From the NCBI GenBank assembly GCA_020849795.1, contig JADZFR010000011.1, positions 1-51,818 of the forward strand: a stretch of 51,818 nucleotides of DNA, given 5' to 3'. The stretch's first letter is position 1, and each line of letters begins with the position of its first letter. The DNA is from Planctomycetota bacterium. GTDB lineage: Bacteria; Planctomycetota; UBA8742; UBA2392. The position numbers and the translations under genes are program-made. Below are positions 17,677-25,249 of the stretch, piece by piece. The notes under the pieces were generated by a model. The model saw only the letters and a list, made by a program, of their open reading frames with translations, did no database searches and was not told the origin of the DNA.

Positions 17677-18750
17677 TCAGCGTTTGCGGTCGCTGGGGCC
17701 GAGCGTCGCTTCCTGCCCGTCGATGTTCAGGTAGCCCTTCACGACATCCAATGTGTAGGTGATGAATCGGCCATCATTGGTGCGGCAGACCAGCATCGGC
17801 AACGCCATGGTCAACTCAATGCTCCAGGTGCCGGCGTGGTTGTCGTGGTGGTCGTCGGCCTGGTTGTGCACGTCGCTGCTGCTGGCTGTGGTCAGGCGGT
17901 AGATGTATTCATAGCTGTGGTCGCTGCCGAGGTGCCAGTGCTTGTGCGTTTCGCGGCTCCAGTTTGAGCCGCTGTTGGGTGTGCTGCCCTTGTACGTGAA
18001 CACCTTGATCACTTTGCCCTTCAGGCCGGCTTCGTGCTGCAGTCGTTCTTTTTCGCCGGCGGGGGCGGCAAACTCGATGCTGTCGAGCACTTTGCTGCTG
18101 TACGACTTGCACTGAGCCTCGCTGCCCGGCAACCCGATGGTCATGACAGCCACACCGGCAGACTTGCCGATCAACATTTGGATGTAGCCGGTGACCGCAG
18201 TGTTCGACATGGCGCGCGCAAGGCAGTCACCCTTCTTGCTGATCTCGCCAACCGGCGCCAGTTCCGAGCCGTTGCCCAGGTCGAACGGCTTGCTGATCAT
18301 GTCGCGGGCCTCTGCTTCGGTAACGCCGGTGCGGGCGACAATCAGCGTCAACAGGTTGCTGCCGATCTCGCCGACCTGGATGGCGCCGCTGCCTGCCGGC
18401 ATTTCCGAGAGTGCGCCGTCGGGCACCCGATACGAGAAGCCGAGGTTCGAAACTTTCACGCGGTCTCCACCATTGTAACGCGTGCCGATGGCGAACTCTT
18501 TGCCGTCAAGCTTGCCGGCTTCGGCCTGCGTGCTTTCCTTGAATCCGCGCTCGGCAGGTTCGGACTTGCTGTCTGCATCGGGTGTGAGGTCTTTGTCCGA
18601 CTTGTCGCCGCTGCCGTTGCCGTTGTCACTCGAGCTTGAGCTGGAACTGCTCGAGCTGCCGGAACTTCCCGAGGATGACTTGTCGTCCGAACAGGCCGTG
18701 AATAGCAGCAGGGTGCAACACACTGCCAACGCAAACAGCTTCGGTTTCAT
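17677..18750 (-). CDS. Lipoprotein with poly-Ser linker, function unknown
   Basis: 357 residues. The N-terminus has a lipoprotein signal ending in the lipobox LFTAC (Cys at residue 20). It is followed by a long flexible linker of Ser, Gly, Asp and Lys (~25-65). A folded region starts near residue 75 (DGKEFAIGTRYNGGDRVKVSNLGFSYRVPDGAL) and includes LLTLIVARTGVTEAEARDM and KGDCLARAMSNTAVTGYI. The C-terminal third is His-rich (THKHWHLGSDHSYEY and NQADDHHDNHAGTW), which could bind metal. No family recognised. It lies directly upstream of the phosphorylase gene on the same strand. Confidence 0.75.
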   Translation of the reverse strand: MKPKLFALAVCCTLLLFTACSDDKSSSGSSGSSSSSSSSSSDNGNGSGDKSDKDLTPDADSKSEPAERGFKESTQAEAGKLDGKEFAIGTRYNGGDRVKVSNLGFSYRVPDGALSEMPAGSGAIQVGEIGSNLLTLIVARTGVTEAEARDMISKPFDLGNGSELAPVGEISKKGDCLARAMSNTAVTGYIQMLIGKSAGVAVMTIGLPGSEAQCKSYSSKVLDSIEFAAPAGEKERLQHEAGLKGKVIKVFTYKGSTPNSGSNWSRETHKHWHLGSDHSYEYIYRLTTASSSDVHNQADDHHDNHAGTWSIELTMALPMLVCRTNDGRFITYTLDVVKGYLNIDGQEATLGPSDRKR

Positions 18751-18828
18751 AGATGTGTCTCGGCTGGAGTGTCAGCGAGTTTAATCTCCGGACGGTGCCG
18801 GGCGCCAGTCCGGACCCGGAGGAAACGA

Positions 18829-18854
18829 AAGGGCCGCCCGAGCGGGCGGCCCTT
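18829..18854 (-). terminator. Intrinsic terminator after the redoxin/copper fusion gene
   Basis: 12-bp perfect stem (18829-18840 with 18843-18854) with a minimal loop. Read on the minus strand it follows the 18879 stop codon by 24 bases and is trailed by TTTCGTTT. Confidence 0.85.
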
Positions 18855-18878
18855 CGTCTGCGGAGCAGCGGTCGGCGC

Positions 18879-20702
18879 TTAGTCGATCGGGTGCCAGTTG
18901 ACGTACCCGATCTGCATTTCTTCCCAGGTCTGCTCGCCGAACCTGACGGTGGCTTTCGGGTCCGGGTTGGCCGGATTCTTGTCGCTGTTGTCGAACCAGC
19001 CGGTGCACAAGATTTTCGTGCCCTTGGGCAGGTCAATCGGCTCGCGCAGCACATACAGCAGCTGCCAGTTGAAGTCATAGCGCGGCACATCGAGCAGAAT
19101 CTTTTCGGTACCGTCCGGCAGTTGCGCCACGTACTTGTAGGCCTTGCCGCGCACGTGCATGTGCGGGCTGAACGACAAAACGCGCATCTTCTGGTCAAGC
19201 ACGAAGCTCGACTTCACCTCGTGGTTGTCTGCCCCCGCCGGAATTGAAAAGAACGGGTTGGCGATGCCCTTGGTCGTGATTTCGACCTTCGGCTTCTCCT
19301 TGCAGAAGATGATGCCCAGCTTGGTGCGGTCTTCGGCTTCTTCGCCGTTGGTCGTGTAGTGAAGCTGGAAGTGCAGCTTGGCGCCCTTGGGCAGGAACTT
19401 GCCGAATCCCGGTTCAAACGTGATGTGCCCCAGCCCCGGCACCATGCCCATAAAATAACCGTTCAAGCCGCCGCGGTCGTTGGGCTGCTCGCTGCGGCGC
19501 GGGTGGTCCTTGGGAAACTCAAGGAAGATCAGCACGTGGTGCACGTTCTGGGGTGACGTGGGCCGGATTTCCATGGCCTGCACCCACCTGTCTTCGTCGA
19601 ACGTGGTGGTGACTTCCTGGTACTGGTACTCGACCTTGCCCTTCCTGGGAATCTTCTCGACTTCCGGCAGTTCAAACACCACTTCCGGCTCGCCGATCAT
19701 CCAGCCCTTGGCCCACTTGCGCGGCGCAACGGCATCTTTGGCGTCGCCTTCGGGGCAGCCGTTGTCAATCCAGCCAATCAGCGCGTTTCGGTCGTCATCG
19801 CTCAGGCTGCGGTCGTTGGCCCACTCGCCGTGTTCGGGGTTGGCAAACCACGGCGGCATCAGGCGCTGCGACACCTGGCGCTTGATCATCGCGCGGTTGC
19901 CCTTCACGTCGCTGTATGTGACCAGCTCAAACGGGCCGTTCTCGCCGGCACGGTGGCAGCTTTCGCAGTTGGCCTGCACGATGCGGCTGATGCGGTTGTG
20001 CCACGTGACGTCACCGCTGGGTTCGGTGGCTTCAAGATCCAGCTCGCAGCCGGGCGCCCAGGTGGCGGGGGCATAGACTTCGCGGCCGGCCAGCACGTCG
20101 GTCAGCGCGTTGCCGAGATAGTGGATGCGCGGCTCGTCCAGCGTATAGCCAAAGCCGTACTGGTCGTTGACTGCTCCGCGGTAACGCAAAGTGCGCGAGG
20201 CGTCCAGCACAAAGCAGTCGCCCGTGGTGTCGGCTTTCAACGCGCGGGCCATGGCACCCTTGGGGTCATGGACATAGCGGGCCTTGAACTCGTAGCGCTT
20301 GACGGCGTCTTTGCAGTCTTCAAGCGTTTCGTGCTCCATGGGGTTGAGCAGCAGAAACTCGACGCCCTTTTCGGCCCAAGCCGCGTGCAACTCGTTCAGC
20401 GTGGGCGCGAATTTCTTGCAGATCGGGCAGCTTGCGTTCGTGATGGCTACCACGAGGACTTTGCCCTTGTAGTCGGACAGCGTTCCGGTCTTGCCGTCGG
20501 TGTCGGTGAACTGGATGTCGTCGATCAACGTGCCGACGCGCCACTGGCGGTGGTCAATCAGCTTCGGCGCCTGCTTGATCGGCTCAAGCTCTTTTTCTTT
20601 GGGCGCCGGCTCAGAGTCTTGCGACCAGACAATGCCCACACAAGCGCTTACAGCCGCACCAAGCGCGGCGGCCAAAAGCATGCTGCGATGTCGAAAACCC
20701 AT
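18879..20702 (-). CDS. Fusion of thioredoxin-like domain, haem-binding linker and PHM-type copper monooxygenase domain
   Basis: 607 residues from the ATG at 20702, which has AAGGAAA upstream; starts further up lack this. Residues 1-28 are an export signal (MLLAAALGAAVSACVGIVWS). Residues ~50-215 are an AhpC/TSA-redoxin fold with the redox pair C92-P-I-C95. Next is a c-type haem motif C246-E-S-C249-H250 followed by GPF and LMPPWF, as in planctomycete-type cytochromes. Residues ~340-600 match peptidylglycine-hydroxylating/dopamine monooxygenase copper domains: H388-H389 and H448 for the first copper, H514-M-H516 and M596 for the second. All ligands are present. The protein would act outside the cytoplasm. 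Substrate unknown; similar redoxin-PHM fusions are known in Planctomycetota and Verrucomicrobiota. Confidence 0.85.
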   Translation of the reverse strand: MGFRHRSMLLAAALGAAVSACVGIVWSQDSEPAPKEKELEPIKQAPKLIDHRQWRVGTLIDDIQFTDTDGKTGTLSDYKGKVLVVAITNASCPICKKFAPTLNELHAAWAEKGVEFLLLNPMEHETLEDCKDAVKRYEFKARYVHDPKGAMARALKADTTGDCFVLDASRTLRYRGAVNDQYGFGYTLDEPRIHYLGNALTDVLAGREVYAPATWAPGCELDLEATEPSGDVTWHNRISRIVQANCESCHRAGENGPFELVTYSDVKGNRAMIKRQVSQRLMPPWFANPEHGEWANDRSLSDDDRNALIGWIDNGCPEGDAKDAVAPRKWAKGWMIGEPEVVFELPEVEKIPRKGKVEYQYQEVTTTFDEDRWVQAMEIRPTSPQNVHHVLIFLEFPKDHPRRSEQPNDRGGLNGYFMGMVPGLGHITFEPGFGKFLPKGAKLHFQLHYTTNGEEAEDRTKLGIIFCKEKPKVEITTKGIANPFFSIPAGADNHEVKSSFVLDQKMRVLSFSPHMHVRGKAYKYVAQLPDGTEKILLDVPRYDFNWQLLYVLREPIDLPKGTKILCTGWFDNSDKNPANPDPKATVRFGEQTWEEMQIGYVNWHPID

Positions 20703-20799
20703 GTCGTGTTTCCTTCGTCGATGTAGTGATGTAGTCAGCGGGCAGGTGTGATTCTCACGCGCCATCTGCTGATTTCAGCGTGGCGCAAAGGGCTGGCGG

Positions 20800-22230
20800 C
20801 TAGCGCAGGCCCATGCCAATCAGCACAAGCTGGGCGCCGACATTGATCAGCACGTCGGTCGGCAGGAACTGGCGCACGTCCAGAATATAGCCGATCTCGC
20901 GCTCTTCCTGCGGCGTGAGCTCAAGGAACTCACGAAGCCATTGCAGTGTTTCCGACTCTTCGGGGTCGCCCCACGCCGGCGCCAGCGCCACCAGTTCTTC
21001 GATCACTTCAATGCGCGCATCCAGCAGGCGCATGTCCGAAATCCGCGCGACAATGCGCGGGAAGCGGTCGCGAATCAGGTAGCCGCACAGCACCCCCAGG
21101 CGCGCGACGTCGGGCATCAGCGTCACCTTGGACATGTAGTCGCTTTCATCCAGGATGATCGTGCGCACCTCGCTGAGTGTGCGGCGCACTTTGCGGATGT
21201 CGCTGCCGCTGTGAATGCGCAGCAGCCGCGTGGCGCTGATCACGGCGCGGTCAGCCATTTCAGGGTGGGCGCGGCCATTCAGGCAGTCCCATTCGGCCAT
21301 GCGCCACTCTACGCCAAGTATCTGCGCCCAGATCATGCGGGCGCGTTCCTCCACGCCCAGAATGCGGCGATCGAACAGCTTGTCGATGTAGCTGTGCCCG
21401 TCCACGTTGCCTTCGTACGCGCTTTGCACCCAGCGCCGGGCTGTGGCCTCATCCAGCGCAACCACCACCACAATACCGGCGACCGCGAAGAAGCGCGCCG
21501 CAGCCTCAAGCAGGCTCAGGCCCAGCTTTGGCGGGCAGCGGTCAAGGTCATCCACCAGCAGAAAGCACGGAAGGTGCGGGTCGGTCTGCCGATGCCGGAT
21601 GTGCTGGACGATGAACTCCATCTGTTCACGAAAGCGCCGCGCGAACGTGTAGCTGCGTGAACGCTCCAGCAGCTTGTACTGCCGAAAACGGTCTTCGCTG
21701 ACGCTGGCCGCATCACTCAGCAGTTTGCTGGCGTGCGCAAGCTCGGTGTGCGGCTGGCTTTTCGTCACGAGCTGGCTGATCAGGTCGGCTGCCACCAGCA
21801 GCGCGCGTTCGCCGCCATCGACTGCGTCGCGACTGATCACGGCGGTCGTGCTGGGAAAGCCCTTGCGGCGCATGGCCGCGCTGACCAGGCTGTCCACGCT
21901 TTCGCCGCTGCTCGTGCCCGGTTCGCCGCGGATGTCCACTTCGTCCCACAGGCAGAACAGCAAACTGGCAAAAGGGTCGATGTCTTCCTTGTGGGCCCAT
22001 CCGTTGAACCATGAAACCGACGCGCCGGCTTTGCGCAGGTGGTAGTCGATCAGCTTCAGCTGGGTGGTCTTGCCGGCGCCGTGGCTTGCGGTGATCAGCA
22101 CTGTGCGCAGGCTGGACTTGCCTTCTTCCAGCAGCAGCCATGCCGTTTGCTGTGCCGCGTTGTCGCACTGTTCGTGCGCAAACACGGGCATACCGTCAAC
22201 GGTCAGGGTGGTCTCAACGCTGCTGGTCAT
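20800..22230 (-). CDS. KAP-family P-loop NTPase
   Basis: 476 residues from the ATG at 22230; a TTG 23 codons upstream (22299) lies inside a terminator-like hairpin and is less likely. Walker A is TASHGAGKTTQL (~residues 47-58), and Walker B with the KAP signature is CFLLVDDLDRCPP (~residue 220). A sensor region VVVVALDEATARRWVQSAY follows, then YIDKLFDRRI, also typical. KAP NTPases are STAND-like ATPases; many have TM segments inserted before Walker B, which I do not see here. Some act in phage defence, others organise membrane complexes. No defence gene or toxin is beside it. It sits 97 bases upstream of the redoxin/copper gene on the same strand. Confidence 0.8.
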   Translation of the reverse strand: MTSSVETTLTVDGMPVFAHEQCDNAAQQTAWLLLEEGKSSLRTVLITASHGAGKTTQLKLIDYHLRKAGASVSWFNGWAHKEDIDPFASLLFCLWDEVDIRGEPGTSSGESVDSLVSAAMRRKGFPSTTAVISRDAVDGGERALLVAADLISQLVTKSQPHTELAHASKLLSDAASVSEDRFRQYKLLERSRSYTFARRFREQMEFIVQHIRHRQTDPHLPCFLLVDDLDRCPPKLGLSLLEAAARFFAVAGIVVVVALDEATARRWVQSAYEGNVDGHSYIDKLFDRRILGVEERARMIWAQILGVEWRMAEWDCLNGRAHPEMADRAVISATRLLRIHSGSDIRKVRRTLSEVRTIILDESDYMSKVTLMPDVARLGVLCGYLIRDRFPRIVARISDMRLLDARIEVIEELVALAPAWGDPEESETLQWLREFLELTPQEEREIGYILDVRQFLPTDVLINVGAQLVLIGMGLR

Positions 22231-22534
22231 GGCCGTGCCAAGATTGTGAAGCAGCGCCGGCGGGATGTCGAGTGGGGGCCGGCCAGGGCCAAATGACAAG
22301 CCCGGGCAGCGTGGGGTCCGCCCGGGCCTGTTTGCGGTGAATCCTCAATGAGGTTCGCCAGCCAGATTAAACGATGCAAACTCAAATACGGGCACTCAAA
22401 AAATGTTTTAGTCGCCGATCAGCACAGTACGCACAACGCGACGCCCCAGACCTGCACAACCCAGGGCGCGGAACTCGGCATGTGCTTGCGTTGCCACCGG
22501 AGCATTGGCCCGGTTGCGACACACGTCAAGAACT
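22231..22534. other. Intergenic region with inverted repeat
   Basis: About 300 bases between the KAP gene and the hotdog gene, both on the minus strand. It contains a GCCCGGGC/GCCCGGGC inverted repeat (22300-22307 with 22320-22327), which on the minus strand is followed by TTGTCATTT and could end the hotdog transcript, and an A/T-rich stretch (22360-22410) that may hold the KAP promoter. A 44-codon frame overlaps the hotdog stop (22408-22542, minus); see rejected items. Confidence 0.5.
22300..22327 (-). terminator. Possible terminator of the hotdog dehydratase transcript
   Basis: 8-bp perfect GC stem with a 12-base loop; on the minus strand it is followed by a weak T-tract. It is 207 bases from the stop it would serve, so the assignment is tentative. 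Confidence 0.45.
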
Positions 22535-22963
22535 TCAGGCATTGTCGTAGTCAATTTCCACGAACAGCTTGTACCGGCCGTCGGCCAGCAGGCGGTCGCC
22601 TGCCTTGGCCTGCACGTCGAACAGTCCCATGCCGTCCATGCGCTTCAGGCAGTCGGCCGTGACCTCGATTGTCTCGCCGATGGATGCCCTGCTGTGGATG
22701 GTTACTCCTGTCAGGCCAGTCAGGTAGCCGCGCTTGACGCGCCCGGCGTGTTCTGCGGCGTAGCACGCATCGCCCGCGGCAATGGTTTGCGCAATGCACT
22801 CAAGCAGAGCCGCGTCATCAAGGCCCTGCGCAGTGACAAAGGCGTCTCCCTTCCGCACGGTGCGCCGCGCCACGATATGCGTGGCACCCCACGTCACCAC
22901 CTCGTCGATCAACACCATCGGCGGTCGATGCGGTATCAGTACGCGGAATCCCTGTCCCTTCAT
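22535..22963 (-). CDS. Hotdog-fold 3-hydroxyacyl-ACP dehydratase-like protein (ApeP/FabZ type)
   Basis: 142 residues, one hotdog domain. The N-terminal IPHRPPMVLIDEVV is the hallmark of the ApeP/FabA-FabZ-like group, where the His is catalytic, followed by LLECIAQTIAAGDACYAA for the central helix with the acidic partner (E). The strands GYLTGLTGVTIHSRASIGETIEV and the closing ADGRYKLFVEID complete the fold. Such proteins dehydrate beta-hydroxyacyl-ACP during polyene or fatty acid synthesis. It is divergent from a GT2-DUF2062 gene, with an LpxL-type acyltransferase nearby, a combination seen in aryl-polyene-type clusters. No ketosynthase or acyl carrier protein is in this window. Confidence 0.8.
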   Translation of the reverse strand: MKGQGFRVLIPHRPPMVLIDEVVTWGATHIVARRTVRKGDAFVTAQGLDDAALLECIAQTIAAGDACYAAEHAGRVKRGYLTGLTGVTIHSRASIGETIEVTADCLKRMDGMGLFDVQAKAGDRLLADGRYKLFVEIDYDNA

Positions 22964-23061
22964 GTAATCCTTTTAGCCGGCCGACTGGCGACGCGGTATC
23001 ACTTATCCTTGACTTGACACGCGCTGGCCCGGAGACTGGGCGTTTGGGGCATCAGCCTGCC

Positions 23062-23075
23062 GGAGTCGCCGCTTG
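23062..23075 (+). promoter_or_regulatory. Ribosome site that selects a TTG start
   Basis: GGAG at 23062-23065 lies seven bases before TTG at 23073. No ATG or GTG with a comparable site lies before the conserved GT2 N-terminal strand, so the TTG is the probable start. Confidence 0.7.
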
Positions 23076-24479
23076 AGTACCCAGTTCCACGCCGTTGCAG
23101 ACGCTTCGGCGCGCGTGACAGCCGCAGGCGGCTATTGCGTCGTCATCCCGACATACAATAACCGGCAGACGCTGCGGCGCGTCGTGGAGGCTTCGGTACA
23201 AGCCGCCGAGACCGTGATCGTGGTCGATGACGGGTGCACGGACGGCTCAATCGATGAACTGAACGACTTGCCGATTGTGCTGGTACGACACCCGCGCAAC
23301 CGCGGCAAGGGTCGTGCCCTGCGCAGCGGGTTTGCCAAGGCGGCTGAGCTTGGTTACACGCACGCGGTTACACTGGACTCCGACGGCCAGCACTACCCCG
23401 AAGAAATCTCGAAGCTGGTTGCAGTTTCGTGCAAGCACCCCGACGCCGTCGTGATCGGCGCCCGCGAGATGACCGGCGAGCACGTGCCCAAGGCGTCGAG
23501 TTTCGGGCGCATGTTCAGCAACTACTGGCTGAAAGTTGCCACGGGCATCGACGTGGGCGATTCGCAAAGCGGGTTTCGTGTCTACCCCCTGCAGCATGTC
23601 AACCGGGTGTCCACGTGGTACAGCCGCTTCACCTACGAGTGCGAAGTCATCATCCGCATGGCATGGGGTGGTTGCGGCATCTTGAACACGCCGGTGAGGG
23701 TGTACTACCCGCCCAAAGCAGAACGCGTCACGCACTTTGACCCGCTGTGGGACAACGTGCGCTTTTCGTGCCTGTACCTGTACATGAACTTCAGCCACCT
23801 GTTGATCCCGCTGCCCCACAAGCGGCTTGTGCGACGTACGCAGCCGCTGTGGCAGGGCAGCATCGGCGCCAGCATCAAGGCCGCATGGAAGCAGATGAAA
23901 CGTCTTGCCGACCTGCCCGAGGGCCTGGGCCACGGCGGGCCGATCAAGCGTGTGCGGGCGCTGATCCATCACCTGGTCAAGGAAAAGAACACGCCCGGTG
24001 AACTTGGCCTTGCTGTCGCCGTCGGCGCGTTCTGGGGTTGCAGCCCCTGGATCGGGTTTCACTGGATGCTGGCGGTGTACTCGGCCACGCGCGTTCACCT
24101 GAACCGCATTGCGTGCGTAGCGGCGACCAACGTCAGCTTCGGGCCGCTGACCGCCGTGATCGCATTCGCGAGCATCTGGCTGGGCAAGCTGATCCTGCGT
24201 CAGCCGTTCATGGTGCCGCGCACGACGAGCTGGCAGGTGCTGAGCAAGTTCGCTTACCAAAGCCTGGGCGCGTGGTTGCTGGGCAGCGTGATCATCGGCC
24301 TTGCGGCGAGCTTTGCCTTCGGGCTGAGCACACTGTACGGCGTCCGGTACTTGCGCCGCAGAAACGAAAAGCAAGCCGTGGCACAAACCGGGGTATCGCC
24401 CGCGAGCGGGCAGTCAGACTCAGCCCCGGCGGAACCGGAAACCAGTGAAACTGCACAACCGCAAGCCAGCAGCGCCTAG
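23073..24479 (+). CDS. Family 2 glycosyltransferase fused to DUF2062
   Basis: 468 residues starting at TTG. Residues ~20-245 are a GT-A fold family 2 glycosyltransferase: YCVVIPTYNNRQTLRRVVEA, TVIVVDDGCTDGS, NRGKGRALRSGFAKA and the metal-binding HAVTLDSDGQHYPE (DxD-like DSD). This is the dolichol-phosphate-mannose-synthase-like subgroup. Residues ~310-440 are DUF2062, an integral membrane domain: TPGELGLAVAVGAFWGCSPWIGFHWMLAV, then further hydrophobic helices. The C-terminal tail is polar. GT2-DUF2062 proteins attach sugars to membrane lipids; similar genes accompany hotdog dehydratases and LpxL-like acyltransferases in aryl-polyene-type clusters. Acceptor unknown. Confidence 0.87.
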   Translation: MSTQFHAVADASARVTAAGGYCVVIPTYNNRQTLRRVVEASVQAAETVIVVDDGCTDGSIDELNDLPIVLVRHPRNRGKGRALRSGFAKAAELGYTHAVTLDSDGQHYPEEISKLVAVSCKHPDAVVIGAREMTGEHVPKASSFGRMFSNYWLKVATGIDVGDSQSGFRVYPLQHVNRVSTWYSRFTYECEVIIRMAWGGCGILNTPVRVYYPPKAERVTHFDPLWDNVRFSCLYLYMNFSHLLIPLPHKRLVRRTQPLWQGSIGASIKAAWKQMKRLADLPEGLGHGGPIKRVRALIHHLVKEKNTPGELGLAVAVGAFWGCSPWIGFHWMLAVYSATRVHLNRIACVAATNVSFGPLTAVIAFASIWLGKLILRQPFMVPRTTSWQVLSKFAYQSLGAWLLGSVIIGLAASFAFGLSTLYGVRYLRRRNEKQAVAQTGVSPASGQSDSAPAEPETSETAQPQASSA

Positions 24480-24521
24480 GATTTCGTTGTCGGAACAGGG
24501 GCGGGCGCTAGACTGTCGCCC

Positions 24522-25145
24522 ATGCAATCGAAAGCAAAGACTGTCCACGAGTACCTGGCAGAATTGCCCGCTGATCGCCGCGAAGCCTTGCAGGCACTGC
24601 GCGCTGTGATTCTCAAGAACATTGACCCGGTGTACGTAGAGGGCATGGGCTACGGCATGCCGGGCTGGAGCGTGCCGCACAGCGTGTACCCGGCAGGCTA
24701 TCACTGCGACCCGAAGATTCCGCTGCCGTACGCCGGCATGGCCAGCCAGAAGAACCACATGTCGCTATACCTGATGTGCATCTACGGGCACACGGGCGAA
24801 GACAAGTGGTTCCGTGATGCATGGGCCAAGACCGGCAAGAAGTTGGACATGGGCAAGTCCTGCATCCGCTTCAAGAAGATCGACGACCTGGCGCTGGACG
24901 TGATTGCCGAGGCGTTCAAACGCACGCCCGCGCATACGTACATCGAGTTCTACGAAAAGACTTTCAAAGGTGCCGCCAAGCGCGCCGCCAAGCGCAAGGG
25001 CAGCGCGCAGAAGTCACGCAGCAAGAGCACCAAGCCGGGCAGCAAGGCCGCCTCGAAAGCAGGAAACAAGAGCCCGGAGCGCAAGCGACGGGTTAAGCCG
25101 GTCACCGGGAAGAACGCCGCAAAGCAAACCGCCAAACGCAAGTAA
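24522..25145 (+). CDS. DUF1801 protein with histone H1-like basic tail
   Basis: 207 residues. Residues 1-150 are a DUF1801 (YdhG-like) domain: VHEYLAELPADRREALQALRAVI, EGMGYGMPGWS, MASQKNHMSLYLM, LDMGKSCIRFKKIDDL and a final helix. The domain has a steroid-transfer-like fold and no settled function. From ~residue 150 the protein changes to a tail almost entirely of Lys, Arg, Ala, Ser and Pro (AAKRAAKRKGSAQKSRSKS...), reminiscent of histone H1 and bacterial HC1-like tails, which would bind DNA or RNA. The downstream acyltransferase starts 104 bases on. Confidence 0.85.
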   Translation: MQSKAKTVHEYLAELPADRREALQALRAVILKNIDPVYVEGMGYGMPGWSVPHSVYPAGYHCDPKIPLPYAGMASQKNHMSLYLMCIYGHTGEDKWFRDAWAKTGKKLDMGKSCIRFKKIDDLALDVIAEAFKRTPAHTYIEFYEKTFKGAAKRAAKRKGSAQKSRSKSTKPGSKAASKAGNKSPERKRRVKPVTGKNAAKQTAKRK

Positions 25146-25249
25146 GCAGTGCACATGCGCTGCTTGCCCGTTCTGCTGCTGCTGCCCGCCACGCTCAGCG
25201 CCGCGGCGGAAAGGCTTGCACGGCGGCGCGGACGTGATGCAATGCGGGC

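Noticed and set aside
22408..22542. 44-codon minus-strand frame whose ATG overlaps the stop of the hotdog gene
   Set aside because: Third-position GC is lower than in the neighbouring genes, there is no ribosome site and no recognisable family. The overlap alone is not enough; it may be chance.
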